From positions 5,704,001-5,768,000 of the forward strand of contig NZ_CP067412.1 of NCBI RefSeq assembly GCF_023375815.1: a stretch of DNA of 64,000 nt. The letters are read 5' to 3'. The position numbers and the translations under genes were made by a program. A model generated the notes under the pieces. That model had not been told where the DNA came from and made no database searches. It was given only the letters and a program-made list of their open reading frames with translations. Source of the stretch: Pseudomonas sp. HS6 (lineage in GTDB: Bacteria; Pseudomonadota; Gammaproteobacteria; Pseudomonadales; Pseudomonadaceae). Shown piece by piece: positions 1 to 13,838 of this stretch (within the stretch, counting starts at the first letter, position 1; every line of letters starts with the position of its first letter).

Positions 1-1808
1 GAAGCCTGGCCCAGCGTCTCGGGACGAGTCGCGCCAAGCTTGCTCTGGATCTCCTTGGAGAGACCGGAAATGTTGGTGTAATCGATATCCACAGGCAGTT
101 TCGTGTCTTCGCTTGCACGCAGACGGGCGATTTCGTCCTGTTGACGGTCGATGTAACCGGCGTATTTGGTCTTGATCTCGACCTGTTCGGCAACCTGTGG
201 ATCTTCGGCGCCTTGCCCGGTCACTTCGACCAGACCAGCGTAGTCGATTTCCGGACGGCTCAAGAGGTTGAGCAAGTTGTATTCGTGAGTCAGCGGTGTG
301 CCGAATTTTTCGGCGATCGCATCGCCCTGCTGGGTGCCCGGGCGAACCCAGGTGCTTTTCAGGCGTTGCTCTTCGAGATCGATGCTTTCGCGTTTCTTGC
401 AGAAGGCCGCCCAGCGCGCGTCATCGACCAGACCCAGTTCGCGACCTTTTTCGGTCAGACGCAGGTCGGCATTGTCCTCACGCAGGATCAGGCGGTACTC
501 GGCACGGGAAGTGAACATGCGGTACGGCTCTTGGGTACCGAGGGTGATCAGGTCATCGACCAGTACTCCGATGTAGGCCTCATCGCGACGCGGGCACCAG
601 GCTTCTTTGCCTTTCGCACGCAGCGCGGCGTTCGCGCCAGCCAGCAAACCCTGGGCGCCGGCTTCTTCGTAACCGGTGGTGCCGTTGATCTGGCCAGCGA
701 AGAACAGACCGCCGATGACTTTGGTTTCCAGGCTGTACTTCAGGTCGCGCGGATCGAAGTAGTCGTACTCGATCGCATAACCCGGACGCACGATGTGTGC
801 GTTTTCCATGCCGCGGATCGATTGCACGATCTGCAATTGCACGTCGAACGGCAGGCTTGTGGATATCCCGTTCGGATACAGCTCATGGGTGGTCAGACCT
901 TCCGGTTCGATGAACACCTGATGGCTTTCCTTGTCGGCAAAGCGGTGGATCTTGTCTTCAATCGACGGGCAATAACGCGGGCCGATGCCTTCGATCTCGC
1001 CTGCAGCGGAATACATCGGCGAACGGTCGAGGTTCGCGGCGATGATTTCGTGGGTACGAGCGTTGGTGTGGGTAATCCAGCAACTGACTTGCCGTGGATG
1101 CTGTTCCTTGTTGCCCATGAACGACATCACCGGGATCGGCGTATCACCCGGTTGTTCGGTCATTACCGAGAAATCCACAGACTTGCCGTCGATACGCGGT
1201 GGCGTACCGGTTTTCAGGCGACCTACACGCAGCGGCAGTTCACGCAGACGGTGCGCCAGGGCGATCGACGGCGGATCACCGGCGCGACCGCCGGAAAAAT
1301 TCTGCAAACCGATGTGGATAAGTCCGCCGAGGAACGTACCGGTGGTCAACACCACGGAATCGGCGAAGAAACGCAGACCCATTTGCGTGATAACACCGCG
1401 TACTTGTTCCTGCTCGACGATCAGGTCGTCAGCAGCTTGTTGAAATATCCACAGGTTCGGCTGGTTTTCCAGAATTTCGCGGACAGCGGCTTTGTACAGA
1501 ATCCGGTCGGCTTGCGCACGGGTCGCCCGTACGGCCGGGCCTTTGCGGCTGTTCAACACGCGAAACTGGATGCCACCCAGATCGGTAGCAATGGCCATCG
1601 CGCCGCCGAGGGCGTCGATTTCCTTGACCAGATGGCTTTTGCCGATGCCGCCGATGGCCGGGTTGCAACTCATGGCACCGAGGGTTTCCACGTTATGCGT
1701 CAGCAGAAGGGTTTTTGCACCCATGCGTGCTGAGGCCAGTGCTGCCTCGGTACCGGCATGACCGCCGCCGATGACGATCACTTCAAAACGGGAAGGGAAA
1801 TCCACCAC
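1..1808 (-). CDS. mnmG: tRNA uridine-5-carboxymethylaminomethyl modification enzyme MnmG, 3' part cut by window edge
   Basis: FAD-dependent subunit of the MnmE-MnmG complex, which installs the cmnm5 group on the wobble uridine (U34) of several tRNAs in the cytoplasm. The N-terminus carries the dinucleotide-binding motif [12 protein letters not shown], followed by the family block [17 protein letters not shown]. About 602 of the usual 630 or so residues are visible; the C-terminus lies beyond base 1. Two adjacent in-frame GTG codons (1808 and 1805) begin MVDFPS; there is no ATG nearby. A GAGGT element lies just upstream and spaces better for the second GTG, so the start is uncertain by one codon. 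Its partner mnmE lies upstream on the same strand, separated by a DnaA-box-rich gap. Confidence 0.96.
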   Translation of the reverse strand, partial: MVDFPSRFEVIVIGGGHAGTEAALASARMGAKTLLLTHNVETLGAMSCNPAIGGIGKSHLVKEIDALGGAMAIATDLGGIQFRVLNSRKGPAVRATRAQADRILYKAAVREILENQPNLWIFQQAADDLIVEQEQVRGVITQMGLRFFADSVVLTTGTFLGGLIHIGLQNFSGGRAGDPPSIALAHRLRELPLRVGRLKTGTPPRIDGKSVDFSVMTEQPGDTPIPVMSFMGNKEQHPRQVSCWITHTNARTHEIIAANLDRSPMYSAAGEIEGIGPRYCPSIEDKIHRFADKESHQVFIEPEGLTTHELYPNGISTSLPFDVQLQIVQSIRGMENAHIVRPGYAIEYDYFDPRDLKYSLETKVIGGLFFAGQINGTTGYEEAGAQGLLAGANAALRAKGKEAWCPRRDEAYIGVLVDDLITLGTQEPYRMFTSRAEYRLILREDNADLRLTEKGRELGLVDDARWAAFCKKRESIDLEEQRLKSTWVRPGTQQGDAIAEKFGTPLTHEYNLLNLLSRPEIDYAGLVEVTGQGAEDPQVAEQVEIKTKYAGYIDRQQDEIARLRASEDTKLPVDIDYTNISGLSKEIQSKLGATRPETLGQA

Positions 1809-2357
1809 GCACCTCGTGCCTGCTTAAGTAGGTAATTCAGGAATAGTTTGAGATCAGGTTTCTGGACCTGGTCGACAAGTATAGGGACTTCGCCCCTCCT
1901 AAAGAACCCTTTGCACAAAAATTAACCAGCTGTGGAGAACTCGCGGTTAAAAGAATAAAAAAGAGAGAAATTTATAAAACCTTTGTTTTAAAGCTTATTC
2001 TTACTGGCCAACATTTCTGTGGATAGATTGCTACAGGCCTTAATATTCAATATGTACAGAGATTCAAAACCCTGTGCCCATGTGGCCATGAGGCCCTTGG
2101 ATAACCGGTGTAAGCCTGTGGATGAATGAGGTGGTTATCCACAGAGGCAGTTATGTTCAGTTTTCAGGCCCTGTTATCAACTGCCCTCAGCGGCAGTTAT
2201 TCACAGGGCTTAATCCACAGAAATCGGACGAATGAAGGAACTGCGGACACGGAAAATCCGCTCAGGAACAGAAAATCTGTCCGGCACTGGAGGAATGGAA
2301 GTCAAAGAGGAGAGACAGACAGGTCGCGAATGGACCTGTCTGTGGACAACGGAAAGG
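1809..2357. promoter_or_regulatory. mnmG-mnmE intergenic region with a cluster of DnaA boxes
   Basis: A 549-base gap with no credible gene. It holds one perfect DnaA box TTATCCACA (2135-2143) and several one-mismatch boxes: TGTGGATAG (2018-2026), TGTGGATGA (2118-2126), TTATTCACA (2197-2205), TAATCCACA (2211-2219) and TGTGGACAA (2341-2349). A run of about 80 bases rich in A and T lies at 1918-2000. The layout (AT-rich stretch beside several boxes) resembles the true origin near dnaA. The region must also carry the mnmG promoter. Whether DnaA acts here on replication, on mnmG transcription, or only as a sink cannot be told from sequence. Confidence 0.6.
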
Positions 2358-3728
2358 CTATTTACCGATACAGAAGCTGGAAAAGATCCGGCCCAGTAGA
2401 TCATCGGAACTGAACGCCCCGGTAATTTCCCCGAGGGAATGCTGAGCCTGGCGCAGATCTTCTGCCAACAGCTCGCCGGCACCCGCCAGAGTCAGCTGTG
2501 CGCGACCGTGTTCAAGGGCCGCACTGGCATGACGCAAGGCTTCCAGGTGACGGCGGCGTGCGCTGAAGCTGCTTTCCGAGGTCTGCTCGTAACCCATGCA
2601 GGCCTTCAGGTGATCGCGCAGCAGGTCCAGACCGTCACCGGCGGACTTGGCGCTCAGGCTGATGGTCACGTGGCCATCGTCACTGACTTCCAGCGCAATG
2701 TTCTCTCCGGTGAGATCAGCCTTGTTGCGAATCAGGGTGACCTTCGCCGGATCTGGTCGGGTTTCAAGGAATTCCGGCCACAAAGCGAACGGGTCGGCAG
2801 CTTCCGGAGCCGTAGCATCGACCACCAACAACACTCGATCGGCCTCGCCAATGGCCTTCAACGCTCGCTCGACACCGATCTTTTCCACATGATCGTCGGT
2901 GTCGCGCAAACCTGCGGTGTCCACGACATGCAACGGCATACCATCAATGTGGATATGTTCGCGCAGGATATCCCGGGTCGTGCCGGCGATTTCCGTCACA
3001 ATCGCGGCTTCTCGACCGGCCAATGCGTTGAGCAGACTGGATTTGCCGGCATTCGGACGACCGGCAATCACCACGGTCATGCCGTCACGCAACAGCGCAC
3101 CCTGACCGGCTTCACGCAATACGGTGGATAACTCGTCACGAACCTTGTCCAACATGCTCAGCACGTGGCCATCGGCGAGGAAGTCGATTTCTTCTTCCGG
3201 GAAGTCTATGGCTGCCTCAACGTAAATCCTCAACCCGATCAGCTGTTCAGTGAGGTTATGCACACGTTGGGAAAACGCACCCTGTAAGGAGCGCAAGGCA
3301 TTGCGCGCAGCCTGTGCAGAACTGGCTTCAATCAGGTCGGCAATAGCCTCGGCCTGAGCCAGGTCGAGTTTGTCATTGAGGAATGCTCTTTCGCTGAACT
3401 CACCGGGACGGGCCAGACGGCAGCCCAGTTCCAGGCAACGCTTGAGTAACATGTCCAGGACGATCGGGCCGCCGTGGCCTTGCAGTTCCAGCACATCTTC
3501 GCCGGTGAACGAGTTCGGCCCGGGGAAATACAGCGCCAGACCTTCATCCAGCACCTGTTGATCGTCACTGAAGAACGGGCCGTAGTGGGCAAAACGCGGT
3601 TTCAGTTCGCGGCCGCTGATGGCTTTGGCCGCAACGCTGGCCAACGGCCCGGAAATTCGAACGATGCCCACGCCGCCACGGCCCTGGGCGGTAGCGACGG
3701 CTGCGATGGTTTCACGAGGTGCGCTCAT
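2358..3728 (-). CDS. mnmE: tRNA modification GTPase MnmE
   Basis: GTPase partner of MnmG in wobble-uridine modification. The N-terminal folate-binding domain spans about residues 1-120. A helical domain is interrupted by a Ras-like G domain with [12 protein letters not shown] (G1), AGTTRD (G2), DTAG (G3) and NKAD (G4). The protein ends in CIGK, the conserved C-terminal motif whose cysteine is needed for modification. The start is the ATG giving [19 protein letters not shown], which makes 456 residues as in other Pseudomonas; an upstream ATG would add only six residues. A hairpin terminator separates it from yidC upstream, so it probably has its own promoter. Confidence 0.97.
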   Translation of the reverse strand: MSAPRETIAAVATAQGRGGVGIVRISGPLASVAAKAISGRELKPRFAHYGPFFSDDQQVLDEGLALYFPGPNSFTGEDVLELQGHGGPIVLDMLLKRCLELGCRLARPGEFSERAFLNDKLDLAQAEAIADLIEASSAQAARNALRSLQGAFSQRVHNLTEQLIGLRIYVEAAIDFPEEEIDFLADGHVLSMLDKVRDELSTVLREAGQGALLRDGMTVVIAGRPNAGKSSLLNALAGREAAIVTEIAGTTRDILREHIHIDGMPLHVVDTAGLRDTDDHVEKIGVERALKAIGEADRVLLVVDATAPEAADPFALWPEFLETRPDPAKVTLIRNKADLTGENIALEVSDDGHVTISLSAKSAGDGLDLLRDHLKACMGYEQTSESSFSARRRHLEALRHASAALEHGRAQLTLAGAGELLAEDLRQAQHSLGEITGAFSSDDLLGRIFSSFCIGK

Positions 3729-3760
3729 AAACCGGTATCCAGACAAAAGTGGCAGATAGC

Positions 3761-3785
3761 AAAACGCCCCACTAGGGGGCGTTTT
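3761..3785 (-). terminator. Rho-independent terminator between yidC and mnmE
   Basis: Perfect 10-bp stem AAAACGCCCC / GGGGCGTTTT around a five-base loop. The A-run on one side and the T-run on the other mean it can work in either direction. On the minus strand it ends the rpmH-rnpA-yidD-yidC transcript just before mnmE. Confidence 0.85.
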
Positions 3786-3793
3786 GAGTGGTG

Positions 3794-3802
3794 TTATCCA
3801 CA
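3794..3802 (+). promoter_or_regulatory. Perfect DnaA box downstream of yidC
   Basis: Sequence TTATCCACA in the extended form GTTATCCACAG, seven bases beyond the yidC stop codon and next to the terminator. It is an outlier from the two clusters that flank the rpmH block. Confidence 0.6.
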
Positions 3803-3809
3803 GAGTAAG

Positions 3810-5492
3810 TTACGCCTCGGCTTTTTTCGTCGCCGCTTCGATCTTACGCGTGATGTACCACTGTTGAGCAATCGACAGGCAGTTGTTCACAACCCAGTAC
3901 AGCACCAGACCAGCCGGGAACCACAGGAAGAAGAACGTGAAGATGATTGGCATCATTTTCATGACCTTGGCCTGCATCGGATCCGGAGGAGTCGGGTTCA
4001 GACGCTGCTGGATGAACATGGTCGCGCCCATGATGATCGGCAGGATGAAGAACGGATCCTTGATCGACAGGTCGGTAATCCACAGCATGAACGGCGCCTG
4101 GCGCATTTCAACGCTTTCCAGCAGAACCCAGTACAGCGAGAGGAAAACCGGCATCTGCACCAGGATCGGCAAGCAGCCACCCAGCGGATTGATCTTCTCT
4201 TTCTTGTACAGCTCCATCATGGCTTGCGACATTTTCTGCCGGTCATCGCCATGTTGCTCTTTCAGTGCAGCCAGTTTCGGAGCCACGGCGCGCATGCGGG
4301 CCATCGACTTGTAGCTGGCGGCCGACAGAGGGAAGAAAATCCCCTTGATCAGCATGGTCAGGAAGATGATCGACCAGCCCCAGTTGCCGACGATGGCGTG
4401 GATGTGTTGCAGCAGCCAGAAGATCGGCTGGGCAATGAACCACAGAATGCCGTAGTCAACGGTCAGTTCCAGACCTGGGGACAACTCTTTCAGCACAGCC
4501 TGGCTTTTCGGACCGGCATACAGAACAGCGCTGGTCTCGACTTTCGCACCCGGTGCAGCGGTCAACGAAGGACCGGTGTAACCGATGATGTAGTTGCCTT
4601 TGCTGTCCTTACGGGTCTGAACGACGTTGTTTTCGCCCTTCGGAGCAACCCATGCAGTCACGAAGTAGTGTTGCAGCCAGGCTACCCAACCACCGGTGAC
4701 AGTTTCCTTGAGCTGACCTTTGTCCATGTCCTTCATGGACACTTTCTTGTACGGCTCGGAACTTGTCCACAGGGCGGCGCCCAGGTAAGTCGCGGTGCCA
4801 GTAGCTGTGGTCGACGAAGGGTCGGCGCTTGCATCGCGTTTCAGCTGGGCAAACATCGAACCGGACCAAGGCTGAGCGCTCTGGTTGTCGATCAGATAGG
4901 TGACGGTCACGTCATACAGCCCACGTTTCAAGGTGAAACGCTTGATGTAGTTGACGCCGTCCTTGCTGAACTTCAGGTCGACGACCAATTGGTCCTGACC
5001 GTCAGCCAGTTGATAAGTTTTCTTCTCCGAAGAGTAGATCGGGCGACCGGCCGGGCTGGCGTCCGGACCGTTGGTGCCGATCAGACCGCTTTGCGCCAGG
5101 TAAGTACGCTCGCCGCCGTTGTCGAACAACTGGAACGGAACGTCTGGACGATCCTGACGACGTGGATACAGAGGCAAGGTCAGTTGAGCAACATCGCCAC
5201 CCTGTGGATCGATCGACAGATCGAGCACGTCGGTTTTGATCTTGATCAGATCCTTGCTGGCGGCAACTGGCGTTTCGACAGGTGCGCTGGTATCGCTTGC
5301 GGCGCGCGGAATATCGTCACTGGCGGCAGCGTTATTGCCAGTGGCGGTGTCCGGCAAACCGGATGTAGTCGTACTGGAAGCAACATTCTGAGTCGGCAGG
5401 GCAGCCTGACCATAGTCCTGGTTCCATTTAAGAACCATGACGTAGGACACGATTGCCAGGGCGACGATCAGGATCGTGCGTTTGATATCCAT
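3810..5492 (-). CDS. yidC: Membrane protein insertase YidC (Oxa1 family)
   Basis: Inner-membrane insertase that works alone or with SecYEG. The 560 residues begin MDIKRTILIVALAIVSYV, an N-terminal transmembrane segment. A long periplasmic domain (about residues 25-345) follows, with a low-complexity Ser/Thr/Ala linker near residues 38-75. The conserved C-terminal 60KD_IMP domain has five transmembrane segments from about residue 350, including MLIKGIFFPLSAASYKSMA. Length matches the Gram-negative family. It starts two bases after the yidD stop and belongs to the conserved rpmH-rnpA-yidD-yidC operon. Confidence 0.98.
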   Translation of the reverse strand: MDIKRTILIVALAIVSYVMVLKWNQDYGQAALPTQNVASSTTTSGLPDTATGNNAAASDDIPRAASDTSAPVETPVAASKDLIKIKTDVLDLSIDPQGGDVAQLTLPLYPRRQDRPDVPFQLFDNGGERTYLAQSGLIGTNGPDASPAGRPIYSSEKKTYQLADGQDQLVVDLKFSKDGVNYIKRFTLKRGLYDVTVTYLIDNQSAQPWSGSMFAQLKRDASADPSSTTATGTATYLGAALWTSSEPYKKVSMKDMDKGQLKETVTGGWVAWLQHYFVTAWVAPKGENNVVQTRKDSKGNYIIGYTGPSLTAAPGAKVETSAVLYAGPKSQAVLKELSPGLELTVDYGILWFIAQPIFWLLQHIHAIVGNWGWSIIFLTMLIKGIFFPLSAASYKSMARMRAVAPKLAALKEQHGDDRQKMSQAMMELYKKEKINPLGGCLPILVQMPVFLSLYWVLLESVEMRQAPFMLWITDLSIKDPFFILPIIMGATMFIQQRLNPTPPDPMQAKVMKMMPIIFTFFFLWFPAGLVLYWVVNNCLSIAQQWYITRKIEAATKKAEA

Positions 5493-5494
5493 GA

Positions 5495-5740
5495 TTACTC
5501 GGCCATCGAAGAAGAACGGGAGGTAGGGATAGGTGGAACCGGGTCATAACCACCGGGATTCCACGGATGACAGCGACCTAAACGACGAAAGGTCAGCCAG
5601 CCACCGCGCAGAAGGCCATGATTTTCGATGGCTTCATACGCGTAGCAAGAACAACTGGGGTAGAAACGACAGTGACTGGCCATCAGAGGACTAATGGCGT
5701 AGCGATAAAACTGGATCGGAACGAGTGCCAGTTTACGCAT
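5495..5740 (-). CDS. yidD: Membrane protein insertion efficiency factor YidD
   Basis: Small (81 residues) membrane-associated protein that assists YidC-dependent insertion. It shows the family signature [15 protein letters not shown] followed by [14 protein letters not shown] near the C-terminus. The start overlaps the end of rnpA by eight bases, which is typical of this operon and implies translational coupling. The C-terminal tail after PVPP is short and rich in serine. Confidence 0.96.
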   Translation of the reverse strand: MRKLALVPIQFYRYAISPLMASHCRFYPSCSCYAYEAIENHGLLRGGWLTFRRLGRCHPWNPGGYDPVPPIPTSRSSSMAE

Positions 5741-6134
5741 CTGGACTGTCTACCCCTACAGTTTCGGTTTTGACTGCTGGTACTGGCTTGTTGCGTGCCA
5801 GACGCTTCCAGAGTTTGCCGAAATGCTGAATCAATTCGGGGTTTTCTACGTCACCCAAACCTTTGCGCGCGACGATAACGATGTCCCAGCCGACCAGTGA
5901 ATCCTGGTGCAGGCGAAACGATTCGCGCATCAGACGTTTGAGGCGATTGCGCTCAACGGAGAGCTTTACGCTCTTTTTCCCGATAACCAGCCCGAGACGG
6001 GGGTGATCGAGATCGTTGTTGCGCGCAAGGAGCAGGAGATTTTTCCCCGGAACCTTGCCGGTAGGGGAGTCAAAGACTGCCTTGAAATGCCGGGGAGTAA
6101 GCAGACGCTTTTCCCGACTGAAGTCCTGACTCAC
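5733..6134 (-). CDS. rnpA: Ribonuclease P protein component
   Basis: Protein subunit of RNase P, which trims the 5' leader of pre-tRNAs. The 133 residues contain the RNR motif region [16 protein letters not shown] and the hydrophobic [10 protein letters not shown] strand. The start chosen is a GTG giving [12 protein letters not shown], the usual Pseudomonas N-terminus. GGAG lies directly against this GTG with no spacer, which is unusual; longer in-frame starts would run into rpmH and lack family support. The rpmH stop is 16 bases upstream. Confidence 0.95.
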   Translation of the reverse strand: MSQDFSREKRLLTPRHFKAVFDSPTGKVPGKNLLLLARNNDLDHPRLGLVIGKKSVKLSVERNRLKRLMRESFRLHQDSLVGWDIVIVARKGLGDVENPELIQHFGKLWKRLARNKPVPAVKTETVGVDSPDA

Positions 6135-6150
6135 CTCCAGTACCGGATTA

Positions 6151-6285
6151 TCAAACTGCCAGACGCGCACGACCTTTGGCGCGACGACGCGACAGGACTG
6201 CGCGGCCGTTCTTGGTAGCCATGCGAGCACGGAAACCGTGGGTACGAGCGCGTTTGATAGTGCTTGGTTGGAAAGTACGTTTCAT
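6151..6285 (-). CDS. rpmH: 50S ribosomal protein L34
   Basis: A 44-residue, very basic ribosomal protein read on the minus strand. It begins [20 protein letters not shown] and ends in AKGRARLAV before TGA. Length and sequence are those of bacterial L34. It is the first gene of the rpmH-rnpA-yidD-yidC operon and is transcribed away from oriC, so its promoter lies inside the origin interval. Confidence 0.98.
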   Translation of the reverse strand: MKRTFQPSTIKRARTHGFRARMATKNGRAVLSRRRAKGRARLAV

Positions 6286-6851
6286 GTCGTGTTACCTGGT
6301 TCGTCCACAACGGGCCGGAATGGCCCCCGTTTTAAGAGACCGGGGATTCTAGAGAAAGCAAGCCTTCAGGTCAATTTCCAACCAACGTTTCCTTATAAAT
6401 AGATCTGCGGAGCTGTCGGACCTGAATTCCGCTCAGCTAGATATAAAAATAAAGAAGCGAAGTATTTAAAGCTTTTCTGTAAAGCTTATAAAAGCTAGGC
6501 CCGGCCTTGTCTGTGGATAACCCACTTGAGGCCATGTTTTATGCACTGTACAGAGAATGACAACTACAGTGGAAAACCGTGTTCAGCCTGTGCTGCGCTA
6601 TCGGATAACCTGTGTGTGGAAAGGGTGTTTATCCACAGGCTGGTTATCCACCGGGTTCGACCCCCAGTTGTCCAGTGTGCTCAAACGGGGTTATCCACAG
6701 AGCTTATTCACATGCCGTTGGTCGATTTTTCACCGGTTAAGGCATTGATAAATCATGCCCATCGGACAACCTGCATGTGGATAAGTGGACGTCTGGCCGC
6801 TACAATGGCCGCTTGTTTTTGCCTCACCGGCTTTCAAATTAGGGGATTTCC
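6286..6851. other. oriC: Chromosomal replication origin oriC (rpmH-dnaA interval)
   Basis: A 566-base gap between the divergent rpmH and dnaA genes, the known origin position in Pseudomonas. Perfect DnaA boxes are at 6512-6520 (minus), 6629-6637 (plus), 6691-6699 (plus) and 6776-6784 (minus). One-mismatch boxes are at 6644-6652 (TTATCCACC) and 6704-6712 (TTATTCACA). A strongly AT-rich stretch at about 6437-6497, before the first box, is the likely unwinding element. The promoters of rpmH (leftward) and dnaA (rightward) also lie here, so the boxes near 6691-6784 could autoregulate dnaA. Exact functional limits are inferred. Confidence 0.9.
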
Positions 6852-8375
6852 GTGTCAGTGGAACTTTGGCAGCAGTGCGTGGAGCTTTTGCGCGAAGAGC
6901 TGCCAGCCCAACAATTCAACACCTGGATCCGTCCATTACAGGTCGAAGCCGAAGGCGACGAGTTGCGTGTCTACGCACCGAACCGTTTTGTTCTGGACTG
7001 GGTCAACGAAAAGTACCTGGGGCGCGTCCTTGAACTGCTGGATGAGCATGGCAACGGCCTGGCGCCGTCGCTCTCCTTATTAATAGGCAGCAAGCGCAGT
7101 TCTGCGCCGCGTGCTGCACCGAACGCGCCGCTGGCCGCTGCCGCTGCATCGCTGGCTCAAGCCAGTTCCGCGCCCGTCAGTGCTCCGGCACCCGCACCGG
7201 CTCCAACCCCGGCCAAGCGCGCGACGCAAAAATCCGAGGAAGTCAGCGAAGAGCCGTCCCGTGACAGCTTCGACCCGATGGCAGGTGCCGCCTCCCAGCA
7301 AGCGCCGGTGCGTGCCGAACAGCGCACGGTGCAGGTCGAAGGCGCGCTCAAGCACACCAGCTACCTGAATCGCACCTTTACCTTCGAGAACTTCGTCGAA
7401 GGTAAGTCCAACCAGCTCGCCCGTGCGGCGGCCTGGCAAGTGGCGGATAACCCCAAGCACGGCTACAACCCGCTCTTCCTTTATGGTGGCGTGGGTCTGG
7501 GTAAGACGCACTTGATGCACGCGGTGGGTAACCACCTGTTAAAGAAGAACCCGAATGCCAAGGTTGTGTACCTGCATTCCGAGCGTTTCGTGGCCGACAT
7601 GGTCAAGGCGCTACAACTGAACGCGATCAACGAGTTCAAGCGTTTCTACCGTTCGGTGGACGCCCTGCTGATCGACGACATTCAGTTCTTTGCCCGCAAG
7701 GAACGTTCCCAGGAAGAATTTTTCCACACCTTCAACGCCCTGCTTGAAGGTGGCCAGCAGGTCATTCTCACCAGTGACCGCTATCCGAAGGAAATTGAAG
7801 GCCTTGAAGAGCGCCTCAAATCCCGCTTCGGCTGGGGCCTGACCGTTGCCGTCGAGCCACCCGAGCTGGAAACCCGTGTAGCCATCTTGATGAAGAAGGC
7901 CGACCAGGCCAAAGTCGAGTTGCCACACGATGCGGCGTTCTTCATTGCCCAGCGCATTCGCTCCAACGTCCGTGAGCTGGAAGGCGCGCTGAAACGCGTG
8001 ATCGCCCACTCGCACTTCATGGGCCGCGACATCACCATCGAGTTGATTCGCGAGTCCCTGAAAGACCTGCTGGCGTTGCAGGACAAACTGGTCTCTGTGG
8101 ATAACATTCAGCGCACCGTCGCTGAGTACTACAAGATCAAGATCTCCGACTTGCTGTCCAAGCGCCGTTCGCGCTCGGTCGCTCGCCCGCGTCAGGTCGC
8201 CATGGCACTGTCCAAGGAACTGACCAACCACAGCCTGCCGGAAATCGGCGATGTGTTTGGTGGTCGCGACCACACGACGGTGTTGCACGCCTGCCGCAAG
8301 ATCAACGAACTTAAGGAATCCGACGCGGACATCCGCGAGGACTACAAGAACCTGCTGCGTACACTGACCACTTGA
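6852..8375 (+). CDS. dnaA: Chromosomal replication initiator DnaA
   Basis: AAA+ ATPase that binds DnaA boxes and opens oriC. Domain I is residues 1-85 ([17 protein letters not shown]). A variable Ala/Pro-rich linker (about 86-165) is domain II. The AAA+ domain III has Walker [10 protein letters not shown] near residue 213 and Walker [10 protein letters not shown]. Domain IV at the C-terminus carries the DNA-binding signature [12 protein letters not shown] near residue 470. The start is GTG, as usual for Pseudomonas dnaA, and the length of 507 is normal. A perfect DnaA box lies inside the gene at 8096-8104. dnaN follows after 39 bases. Confidence 0.99.
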   Translation: MSVELWQQCVELLREELPAQQFNTWIRPLQVEAEGDELRVYAPNRFVLDWVNEKYLGRVLELLDEHGNGLAPSLSLLIGSKRSSAPRAAPNAPLAAAAASLAQASSAPVSAPAPAPAPTPAKRATQKSEEVSEEPSRDSFDPMAGAASQQAPVRAEQRTVQVEGALKHTSYLNRTFTFENFVEGKSNQLARAAAWQVADNPKHGYNPLFLYGGVGLGKTHLMHAVGNHLLKKNPNAKVVYLHSERFVADMVKALQLNAINEFKRFYRSVDALLIDDIQFFARKERSQEEFFHTFNALLEGGQQVILTSDRYPKEIEGLEERLKSRFGWGLTVAVEPPELETRVAILMKKADQAKVELPHDAAFFIAQRIRSNVRELEGALKRVIAHSHFMGRDITIELIRESLKDLLALQDKLVSVDNIQRTVAEYYKIKISDLLSKRRSRSVARPRQVAMALSKELTNHSLPEIGDVFGGRDHTTVLHACRKINELKESDADIREDYKNLLRTLTT

Positions 8376-8414
8376 TGAACACCAGCGCAGCTTATTAAGG
8401 CAAGGGACTAGACC

Positions 8415-9518
8415 ATGCATTTCACCATTCAACGCGAAGCCCTGTTGAAACCCCTGCAACTGGTCGCAGGCGTCGTCGAGCGCCGACAGACCTTGCCGGT
8501 ACTGTCCAACGTGCTGCTGGTCGTCGATGGCCAGCAACTGTCGCTGACCGGTACCGACCTGGAAGTCGAGCTGGTCGGTCGCGTGCAACTCGAAGAGCCG
8601 GCTGAAACGGGTTCCATCACTGTGCCTGCGCGCAAGCTGATGGATATCTGCAAAAGCCTGCCAAACGATGCGCTGATCGACATCAAGGTCGACGAGCAGA
8701 AGCTGGTGGTGAAAGCCGGCCGTAGCCGCTTCACCCTGTCGACCCTGCCGGCCAACGATTTCCCGACGGTGGAAGAAGGCCCGGGTTCGCTGACCACCAG
8801 CCTGGATCAAAGCAAGCTGCGTCGCCTGATCGAACGCACCAGTTTCGCCATGGCCCAGCAGGACGTGCGTTACTACCTCAACGGCATGTTGCTGGAAGTG
8901 TCGACCGGTGTGATCCGTGCCGTGGCCACCGACGGCCACCGTCTGGCAATGTGCTCGATGCAGGCCGACATCGGTCAGCAGGATCGCCACCAGGTGATTG
9001 TGCCACGCAAAGGTATTCTCGAACTGGCACGTCTGCTGACCGAGCCGGACGGCAATGTCAGCATCGTTCTGGGTCAGCACCACATCCGCGCGACCACCGG
9101 CGAATTCACCTTCACCTCGAAACTGGTCGACGGCAAGTTCCCTGACTACGAGCGCGTTCTGCCGAAGGGCGGCGACAAGCTGGTACTGGGTGATCGTCAG
9201 GCGCTGCGCGAAGCCTTCAGCCGTACCGCGATTCTGTCCAACGAGAAGTACCGTGGTATCCGTCTGCAACTGGCCAACGGTCAGCTGAAGATCCAGGCGA
9301 ACAACCCGGAACAGGAAGAAGCGGAAGAAGAAGTAGGCGTGGAATACAACGGGGGCTCCCTGGAAATCGGCTTCAACGTCAGCTATCTGCTGGACGTGCT
9401 GGGCGTGATGACCACCGAGCAGGTTCGCTTGATCCTGTCCGACTCCAACAGTAGTGCGCTGGTGCAAGAGTCCGACAATGACGATTCGGCTTACGTTGTC
9501 ATGCCGATGCGTCTGTAA
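8415..9518 (+). CDS. dnaN: DNA polymerase III beta subunit (sliding clamp)
   Basis: The 367-residue ring-forming clamp that tethers polymerase III and other partners to DNA. It begins MHFTIQREALLKPLQLVAGV and ends in VVMPMRL, the typical clamp C-terminus that shapes the partner-binding pocket. Three repeated clamp folds of about 120 residues are expected over this length. It sits in the dnaA-dnaN-recF-gyrB operon, 14 bases before recF. Confidence 0.99.
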   Translation: MHFTIQREALLKPLQLVAGVVERRQTLPVLSNVLLVVDGQQLSLTGTDLEVELVGRVQLEEPAETGSITVPARKLMDICKSLPNDALIDIKVDEQKLVVKAGRSRFTLSTLPANDFPTVEEGPGSLTTSLDQSKLRRLIERTSFAMAQQDVRYYLNGMLLEVSTGVIRAVATDGHRLAMCSMQADIGQQDRHQVIVPRKGILELARLLTEPDGNVSIVLGQHHIRATTGEFTFTSKLVDGKFPDYERVLPKGGDKLVLGDRQALREAFSRTAILSNEKYRGIRLQLANGQLKIQANNPEQEEAEEEVGVEYNGGSLEIGFNVSYLLDVLGVMTTEQVRLILSDSNSSALVQESDNDDSAYVVMPMRL

Positions 9519-9532
9519 TCAGCTGACTCTGG

Positions 9533-13059
<3,527 letters not shown>

Positions 13060-13076
13060 TCCCGGTCGGCACCCAC

Positions 13077-13110
13077 AAAAAGGCCAACGCATACGCGTTG
13101 GCCTTTTTTA
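13077..13110 (+). terminator. Rho-independent terminator after gyrB
   Basis: Perfect 14-bp stem with arms at 13077-13090 and 13095-13108 around a four-base loop, ending in a run of T. It closes the dnaA-gyrB operon. The symmetric A and T tracts let it also stop the response-regulator transcript arriving from the right. Confidence 0.9.
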
Positions 13111-13121
13111 TTGCCTGCTAT

Positions 13122-13838
13122 TCACTCACCCGCCGCCACACTCTCCAACCGATACCCGTACCCATAAATCGTCAGCAACTGCCAACCCCGATCCGCCGTC
13201 AGCCCCAGCTTGTTGCGCAGCCGATAGATATGAGTATCCAGTGGTCGCGACGAGGCCATTTCTTCATGGGGCCAGAATCTTTCGTATAGATAGTCCCGTG
13301 ACAGTGGTCGGCCGAGGTTACTGAATAAGCAGTGAGCGAGCCGATATTCGCGCTCGGTCATCATGATTGGTTTGCCTTCGCGGGTGACGGTCAGCTCGGC
13401 GTCGTCGAACACCAGATCGTTGAAGCGCAGAACGTTGGCTACTGATGGGCGCTGATGACTGTGCCGGCGCAGTACGGCGGTGACCCGGGCCTTCAACTCG
13501 TTGGGACGAAAGGGCTTGCTGACGTAATCGTCGGCTCCCGCATTCAACGCCTGAACGATATCGCTCTCACCATCGCGGCTGGTGAGCATGATGGCCGCCG
13601 GTGGCGCTTCCATGTGCTCGCGGGTCCAGCGCAGCAGCGCCAGGCCGGTGAGGTCGGGCAGTTGCCAGTCGAGGATCAGCAGGTCGAAGGTTTCCCGGCG
13701 CAGTTGCCGCAGCAGGTCTTCACCGCGTTCGAAACTGTGCAGTGACCAGGGCTGTTCGCCGGCCTCGGCCATTTGTTGCAGGGTCTGCTCGACCCGGCGC
13801 AGTTCGGCGGGTTCATCGTCCAGTATCGCAACGCGCAT
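13122..13838 (-). CDS. OmpR-family response regulator
   Basis: Transcription factor of 238 residues. The N-terminal receiver domain has acidic residues DD at 7-8, phosphoacceptor Asp57 (LLILDWQLPD), the switch region IMLTS and the conserved lysine in VSKPF. The C-terminal winged-helix domain (about 135-235) contains LTVTREGKPIMMTEREYRL and ends RLRNKLGLTADRGWQLLTIYGYGYRLE. The sensor kinase at 14005 is transcribed divergently 166 bases away and is the likely partner. The signal and regulon are unknown; no named orthologue is recognised with confidence. Confidence 0.9.
   Translation of the reverse strand: MRVAILDDEPAELRRVEQTLQQMAEAGEQPWSLHSFERGEDLLRQLRRETFDLLILDWQLPDLTGLALLRWTREHMEAPPAAIMLTSRDGESDIVQALNAGADDYVSKPFRPNELKARVTAVLRRHSHQRPSVANVLRFNDLVFDDAELTVTREGKPIMMTEREYRLAHCLFSNLGRPLSRDYLYERFWPHEEMASSRPLDTHIYRLRNKLGLTADRGWQLLTIYGYGYRLESVAAGE

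Noticed and set aside
141..1733. 530-codon plus-strand open frame opposite mnmG
   Set aside because: Shadow of a high-GC gene; mnmG on the minus strand has full family similarity and the plus frame has none.
2126..2413. 95-codon plus-strand ORF in the mnmG-mnmE gap
   Set aside because: It runs through DnaA boxes into the mnmE 3' end in antisense; no similarity or start signal.
3474..5549. 691-codon plus-strand open frame opposite yidC
   Set aside because: Antisense shadow; His/Gln/Arg-rich translation typical of reverse-complemented coding DNA.
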